DNA from: Methanomassiliicoccus sp.
GTDB taxonomy: Archaea > Thermoplasmatota > Thermoplasmata > Methanomassiliicoccales > JACIVX01
Assembly: GCA_020725985.1 (NCBI GenBank)
Contig: DYTM01000053.1
Coordinates: 1-7,958 of the forward strand
Reading direction: 5' to 3'
Length of the DNA: 7,958 bases
The position numbers and the translations under genes were made by a program. Position 1 is the first letter of the stretch. Every line of letters starts with the position of its first letter. Below, in pieces: positions 5,388-7,958 of the stretch. The notes beneath the pieces were generated by a model that was given only the letters and a program-made list of their open reading frames with translations, was not told where the DNA came from and searched no databases.

Positions 5388-5915
5388 ATGGAGAGGAGAT
5401 TCGGGGGAGTTGTTCTCGAGGTGATGAGAGGGGACATCACCGAAATGGAGACCGACGCGATAGTGAACGCGGCCAACAACAGGCTGTGGATGGGTGCGGG
5501 GGTCGCCGGGGCCATCAAGAGAAAAGGAGGGAAGGGGATCGAGGAGGAAGCCGTTTCCAAAGGGCCCATCTCTGTCGGGGAGGCCGTCGTGACAGGCGCC
5601 GGAAGGTTGAGAGCGAAGTACGTCATTCACGCTGCAGGGATGGGACAGGACCTTGCGACGGATCGAAACAAGATAGCGGCCTACACGAAGGCTAGTCTGC
5701 GCCGGGCGGACGAGGAAGGCATGAGGAGCATATCCTTCCCCGCGATCGGCACTGGGGTGGGAGGCTTTCCGATCGATGAGGCCGCCTTGGTCATGGTCGA
5801 AAGCGTGCTGAGCTACATTCGCGGCGGAACTGGCATCAGATTGGTGCGCTTCACCCTCTTCGACGATGAAACGAGAAAAGCGTTCGAGAGAGCGGTCGAG
5901 TACGCGGGAGGTTGA
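5388..5915 (+). CDS. Macro domain protein (ADP-ribose binding / hydrolase)
   Basis: This is a 175-residue stand-alone macro domain, the normal length for archaeal members such as the AF1521 type. Motifs in order are: GDITEMETDAIVNAANN (15-31), with Asp16 at the adenine-binding position and NAANN in the catalytic loop; GAGVAGAIKRKGG (36-48), the glycine-rich diphosphate loop; a long insertion up to KYVIHAAG (77-84); and FPAIGTGVGGFP (117-128), the second phosphate loop. Macro domains bind ADP-ribose, and many remove ADP-ribose from proteins or nucleic acids, hydrolyse O-acetyl-ADP-ribose, or dephosphorylate ADP-ribose-1''-phosphate. The sequence does not decide between these. The stop is 1-4 bases from the thpR start, so the pair is very probably cotranscribed. 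That pairing makes the phosphate-removing activity attractive here. Confidence 0.93.
   Translation: MERRFGGVVLEVMRGDITEMETDAIVNAANNRLWMGAGVAGAIKRKGGKGIEEEAVSKGPISVGEAVVTGAGRLRAKYVIHAAGMGQDLATDRNKIAAYTKASLRRADEEGMRSISFPAIGTGVGGFPIDEAALVMVESVLSYIRGGTGIRLVRFTLFDDETRKAFERAVEYAGG
5907..5912 (+). promoter_or_regulatory. Ribosome-binding site of thpR inside the macro gene
   Basis: GGAGGT lies within the last codons of the macro gene. It is 4 bases from the ATG at 5917 and 7 from the ATG at 5920. The second spacing is the usual one, so it favours 5920 as the thpR start and points to coupled translation. Confidence 0.65.
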
Positions 5916-5919
5916 GATG

Positions 5920-6480
5920 ATGGGCTTCAGGGCGTTCGTTTCTGTCGACATAGAACCGAACGAGAAGATCGTCCGATTTGTCGAGGAGCTTCGACGGGCA
6001 GGGAGATCCCTCAAGGTGGTGGATCCGTCCATCATTCATCTCACCCTCAAGTTCCTCGGTGAGACCGAGGAGAGGATTGTCCCGGAGATACGAATGGTCA
6101 TCGAACGTTCGACCGCTGGCATTCCACCGATGAGGTTGAGGCTCGTCGGGGCGGGAACGTTTCCTGGCGGATCAAAGATACGGGTCGTTTGGATCGGGGT
6201 GGAGGGCGCCGCGGAACTCGGGGTCATCGCACGACGACTCGACGAGGAACTTGAAGCCCTGGGGTTCAAAAGGGAGGCCCGACCATTCGCAGCTCATCTC
6301 ACGATGGCGAGGGCGAGGGAGCCAACTGGAATGGGCCCGGTGAAAGACATCGTTCAGAAGTACGCGATGGAGGACTTCGTGGAGCAGACGATCCATTCGG
6401 TCAGGCTAAAGAAGAGCGTCCTCACACCTTCCGGTCCGATCTACTCGACGGTGGAAGAATTCGGTCTCGGGGGCCAGTAG
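5920..6480 (+). CDS. thpR: RNA 2',3'-cyclic phosphodiesterase (2'-5' RNA ligase family, 2H superfamily)
   Basis: This 186-residue protein has the normal length for archaeal ThpR/LigT. The two catalytic HxTx motifs are intact: IIHLTLKFLGE (His40, Thr42) and AAHLTMARA (His126, Thr128). The N-terminus RAFVSVDI and the C-terminal block LKKSVLTPSGPIYS (163-176) are also family hallmarks. Characterised members hydrolyse 2',3'-cyclic phosphates to 2'-phosphates and can join tRNA halves through a 2'-5' bond in vitro. The 2H superfamily also contains the eukaryotic enzyme that opens ADP-ribose 1'',2''-cyclic phosphate. Two tandem ATGs (5917, 5920) are possible starts. I chose 5920 for its 7-base spacing from GGAGGT. 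An in-frame extension to 5866 would lie inside the macro gene and reads as basic shadow sequence. No obvious terminator hairpin with a T tract follows. Confidence 0.94.
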   Translation: MGFRAFVSVDIEPNEKIVRFVEELRRAGRSLKVVDPSIIHLTLKFLGETEERIVPEIRMVIERSTAGIPPMRLRLVGAGTFPGGSKIRVVWIGVEGAAELGVIARRLDEELEALGFKREARPFAAHLTMARAREPTGMGPVKDIVQKYAMEDFVEQTIHSVRLKKSVLTPSGPIYSTVEEFGLGGQ

Positions 6481-6485
6481 CCTCG

Positions 6486-6520
6486 AGTATCTGGGCATGA
6501 GGCGATACTGGAAACCTCAT
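6486..6520 (+). other. H-type pseudoknot candidate downstream of thpR
   Basis: AGTATC (6486-6491) can pair with GATACT (6504-6509), and ATGAGG (6497-6502) with CCTCAT (6515-6520). The two perfect 6-bp stems interleave, with loops of 5, 1 and 5 bases (TGGGC, C, GGAAA). That geometry suits an H-type pseudoknot. It begins 6 bases after the thpR stop and would sit in the thpR 3' untranslated region, upstream of the next promoter. Short stems can arise by chance. Confidence 0.35.
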
Positions 6521-6550
6521 TCCGACGAATGCTAAGAGTAAGTGTCTCAG

Positions 6551-6558
6551 TTATATGA
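6551..6558 (+). promoter_or_regulatory. TATA box of the pilin-like operon
   Basis: TTATATGA is a strong archaeal TATA match in an otherwise mixed spacer. It predicts transcription start near 6578-6582. That is downstream of the first ATG (6559) of the next ORF and bears on its true start codon. Confidence 0.55.
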
Positions 6559-7074
6559 ATGTCCCCGGCTCACTTCCTCGGGGCAATTTCTGTGTTGAAG
6601 GCGCGAAGAAGCATTGGAAGAGACGAGGACGGGGGAATAGAGGGCCTGCCGCTCCAGCTCATGATCATGGTCGCCATCGCCGGCATCGGGATGGCGATTA
6701 TTCTCGGTTGGATGACGGGCCTCGAAGCCCCTAACAGTATCGGGGCGGTCTACTCGTCTCCGACGGAACTGGTGCTCGAGGATGAAAACGGCGACGGAAT
6801 GTACGAGGGAGATGGTATCAGCATCGTCATCACCGTGCTCGATCAGAATGGGGACGGATTGCAGGGGGCGACCGTGCTCCTAGAGGGAATGAATATCGTG
6901 ACATCCGAGGACGGGAAGCATGTTCATGGGATGACGGATGACGCCGGAAGGGTACGGTTCTCCGATCTATCGGCATCCCAAGTCGGGTCGTCAATCGGCT
7001 TCGTGACAGTCACGGTGACAAAGGCGGGTTACGGGACTGACTCCAACCTGACGATCCCTGTGATCGCAGCGTGA
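6559..7074 (+). CDS. Pilin-like single-pass membrane protein with Ig-like external domain
   Basis: I do not recognise an orthologue. The layout is a charged N-region, one hydrophobic helix at about 32-52, and an external domain of about 115 residues. The motif GGIEGLPLQL (25-34) at the helix edge recurs in the next gene and suggests a shared, possibly pilin-type, signal. The external part resembles a carboxypeptidase-regulatory or Ig-like fold, with GATVLLEG (103-110) and TDDAGRVRFSDL (126-137). It also carries two DxNGDG loops (75-80, 95-100) of the kind that bind calcium. The start is uncertain. ATG 6559 is the only ATG start ahead of the helix and is listed, but the TATA box at 6551 implies transcription begins near 6580. 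The GTG at 6592 or TTG at 6595 would then be used, giving the short basic N-region (LKARRSIGR) expected of pilins. Its stop overlaps the next gene's GTG. Confidence 0.75.
   Translation: MSPAHFLGAISVLKARRSIGRDEDGGIEGLPLQLMIMVAIAGIGMAIILGWMTGLEAPNSIGAVYSSPTELVLEDENGDGMYEGDGISIVITVLDQNGDGLQGATVLLEGMNIVTSEDGKHVHGMTDDAGRVRFSDLSASQVGSSIGFVTVTVTKAGYGTDSNLTIPVIAA
7060..7065 (+). promoter_or_regulatory. Ribosome-binding site for the second pilin-like gene
   Basis: GTGATC, matching the 3' part of GGAGGTGATC, lies 5 bases before the GTG at 7071 and 14 before the ATG at 7080. It favours the GTG start, which overlaps the preceding stop as GTGA. Confidence 0.4.
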
Positions 7075-7550
7075 GCGGGATGAAACGCCTGGACCGGACA
7101 GGACTTGAAGGCCTCCCCCTCAAACTCCTCATAGTCTTCCTGCTCCTTTCCATTTCCTTCCCAACAGTGCTGGAAAGCATGCAGTATCACGATCGAGTGG
7201 TATCAGAGGAGTTGCTGGAAAGGGAGGCGGAGAAGATCAAGCATGCGGTCTACGCCGCCTATCTCTCAGGCGCGGGGAACGTTCGCAGCGTGGCAATAGA
7301 CATCGCCTCGAGCTACACTGGGACAAGGCCGAGCATCGAGATCGGGGGAGAACCCAACACCACGGAGGCCATGACGATCAGGTGTTTCGTCGGAGATGTC
7401 CTTCGTCGGACGATATATGTCAATGAGCCAATGATAACAATGACATCTCCTTCGAAGGGTGCGGAGGTGATCGTCCCACCAGGGGGAGAGGTAAGGATTT
7501 CATGTGTTGAGGAACTCGGACAACTCAGAGTCATCGTGGAGGTCACCTAG
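7071..7550 (+). CDS. Pilin-like single-pass membrane protein, second of three
   Basis: This 159-residue protein has no recognised orthologue. A short basic N-region (SGMKRLDR) is followed by GLEGLPLKLL (11-20), almost the same motif as in the upstream protein. One hydrophobic helix spans about 16-33. A charged, probably helical stretch follows (VVSEELLEREAEKIKHAVY, 43-61), and then a beta-rich C-terminal half with two cysteines (Cys105, Cys145). This plan of basic N-terminus, N-terminal helix and small beta domain is that of archaeal type IV pilin-like proteins. It has no classical class III cleavage context apart from Gly before LPL. The GTG start at 7071 overlaps the previous stop by 4 bases and is preferred over ATG 7080 because of GTGATC 5 bases upstream. 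It is followed after one base by the third gene. Confidence 0.8.
   Translation: MSGMKRLDRTGLEGLPLKLLIVFLLLSISFPTVLESMQYHDRVVSEELLEREAEKIKHAVYAAYLSGAGNVRSVAIDIASSYTGTRPSIEIGGEPNTTEAMTIRCFVGDVLRRTIYVNEPMITMTSPSKGAEVIVPPGGEVRISCVEELGQLRVIVEVT
7538..7543 (+). promoter_or_regulatory. Ribosome-binding site for the third pilin-like gene
   Basis: GGAGGT lies within the last codons of the preceding gene, 8 bases before the GTG at 7552. This is the best evidence that translation of the third gene starts at this GTG rather than at the internal ATG at 7582. Confidence 0.7.
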
Positions 7551-7551
7551 C

Positions 7552-7958
7552 GTGATCGAGTTCCTCCTTTCTCGAACTACGATGGCCGTGTGCGGCATGG
7601 CTCTGCTCGCCTCCCTCCTCCTTTCCTTCAACGCCCTTGACGAAGGCATGCAGGAGGCGGAGATGAGACGCGCCCTCGACGATCTTTCCAGATCGTTCTT
7701 CCGTTTCCAGGATTCCGGTGGGAATGCCGAGCAGAGGATCGACCTCCATTCTATGCTTCCGGAGGAGGGCTGCAAGCTCGAGATCGCAAAGGGATCGCTC
7801 TGGATGATGGCAGGTGGGCTGAGAATCGCCTCCCCCCTTCCCGAGGGCCTGGTGCTGATGAGCGACAGACAGAATGAGTTCCCTGGCCCCTCTCTGCCGT
7901 GCGAACAGGGGGACGTCCTCGTGCTTTTCCCGATCGACTCGGACAACGGAGTGAGCAT
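7552..7958 (+). CDS. Membrane-anchored pilin-like protein, third of three (3' end outside window)
   Basis: This is an open frame of 135 codons running off the window. It starts at a GTG one base after the previous stop and has a strong GGAGGT 8 bases upstream. The N-terminus MIEFLLSRTTMAVCGMALLA leads into one hydrophobic helix (about 8-27). An acidic/basic helical stretch follows (DEGMQEAEMRRALDDLSRSF, 30-49), then a domain starting near LHSMLPEEGCKLEI (65-78). It lacks the EGLPL motif of its two upstream neighbours but has the same size range and topology. Cys74 and Cys117 could form an external disulfide. I do not recognise a family; a minor pilin or pseudopilin role is inferred from topology and operon position. 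The opposite-strand open frame here is a shadow. Confidence 0.75.
   Translation, partial: MIEFLLSRTTMAVCGMALLASLLLSFNALDEGMQEAEMRRALDDLSRSFFRFQDSGGNAEQRIDLHSMLPEEGCKLEIAKGSLWMMAGGLRIASPLPEGLVLMSDRQNEFPGPSLPCEQGDVLVLFPIDSDNGVS

Noticed and set aside
5866..5919. Extended ThpR N-terminus starting inside the macro gene
   Set aside because: The added residues are a basic shadow of the macro gene; RAFVSVDI near the chosen start is the normal family N-terminus and GGAGGT supports the later ATG.
5358..6035. Minus-strand open frame of 225 codons opposite macro and thpR
   Set aside because: Spans two real genes in antisense; composition rich in Ser, His, Pro and Arg with no domain.
7500..7958. Minus-strand open frame at the window end
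   Set aside because: The plus-strand frame has a GGAGGT 8 bases before its GTG, a membrane helix and a 1-base operon gap; the antisense frame has none of these.
1..7958. CRISPR arrays, insertion sequences, integrase or attachment sites
   Set aside because: No tandem repeats with spacers, terminal inverted repeats, transposase or integrase motifs were seen; the coding strands are compact and intact.

Overview
The window looks archaeal, most likely a moderately GC-rich member of the Thermoplasmatota or a nearby euryarchaeal lineage. Supporting signs are an alpha2-type glycyl-tRNA synthetase with zinc-type CxxC pairs, TATA-like elements about 25-30 bases before start codons (several of them implying nearly leaderless messages), Shine-Dalgarno sequences of the GGAGGTGA type inside operons, an archaeal ThpR 2H phosphoesterase, a small 2x[4Fe-4S] ferredoxin, and pilin-like membrane proteins. 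The exact lineage is inferred from gene content only.

Layout. Bases 1-3089 are a tight four-gene operon on the minus strand. In transcription order it runs COG0402-type amidohydrolase, ATP-binding-type universal stress protein, four-CBS-domain protein, and glyS, which runs off the window. The first two junctions are 4-base ATGA overlaps and the last is a 5-base gap. A compact divergent promoter region (3090-3200) separates this operon from a 58-residue ferredoxin on the plus strand. A structured 200-base spacer follows (ferredoxin terminator, a second GC-rich stem-loop, a possible 22-codon ORF). Next comes a PrsW-type intramembrane protease gene. It converges on a minus-strand gene that resembles thioredoxin reductase but lacks the CxxC pair and matches the type 2 ferredoxin-NADP reductase pattern. 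That gene diverges, across a 101-base spacer with a perfect 6+5+6 inverted repeat, from a macro-domain gene coupled to thpR. After a 78-base spacer holding an H-type pseudoknot candidate and a good TATA box, the last 1.4 kb is an operon of three small single-pass membrane proteins with pilin-like architecture. The third is cut by the window end.

How the genes may work together. The ferredoxin and the CxxC-less reductase are a plausible electron-transfer pair linking ferredoxin to NADPH. The macro protein and ThpR belong to the two enzyme superfamilies that process ADP-ribose 1'',2''-cyclic phosphate in eukaryotic tRNA splicing, so their coupling suggests an archaeal version of that salvage route, alongside ThpR's known 2',3'-cyclic phosphodiesterase activity. 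The stress protein and CBS protein are both nucleotide-binding sensor types and sit directly ahead of a tRNA synthetase. The terminal operon is the best candidate for a poorly described system: two of its proteins share a G-(I/L)-EGLPL-(Q/K)-L motif at the edge of the membrane helix, and the operon probably continues into further pilin-like or assembly genes.
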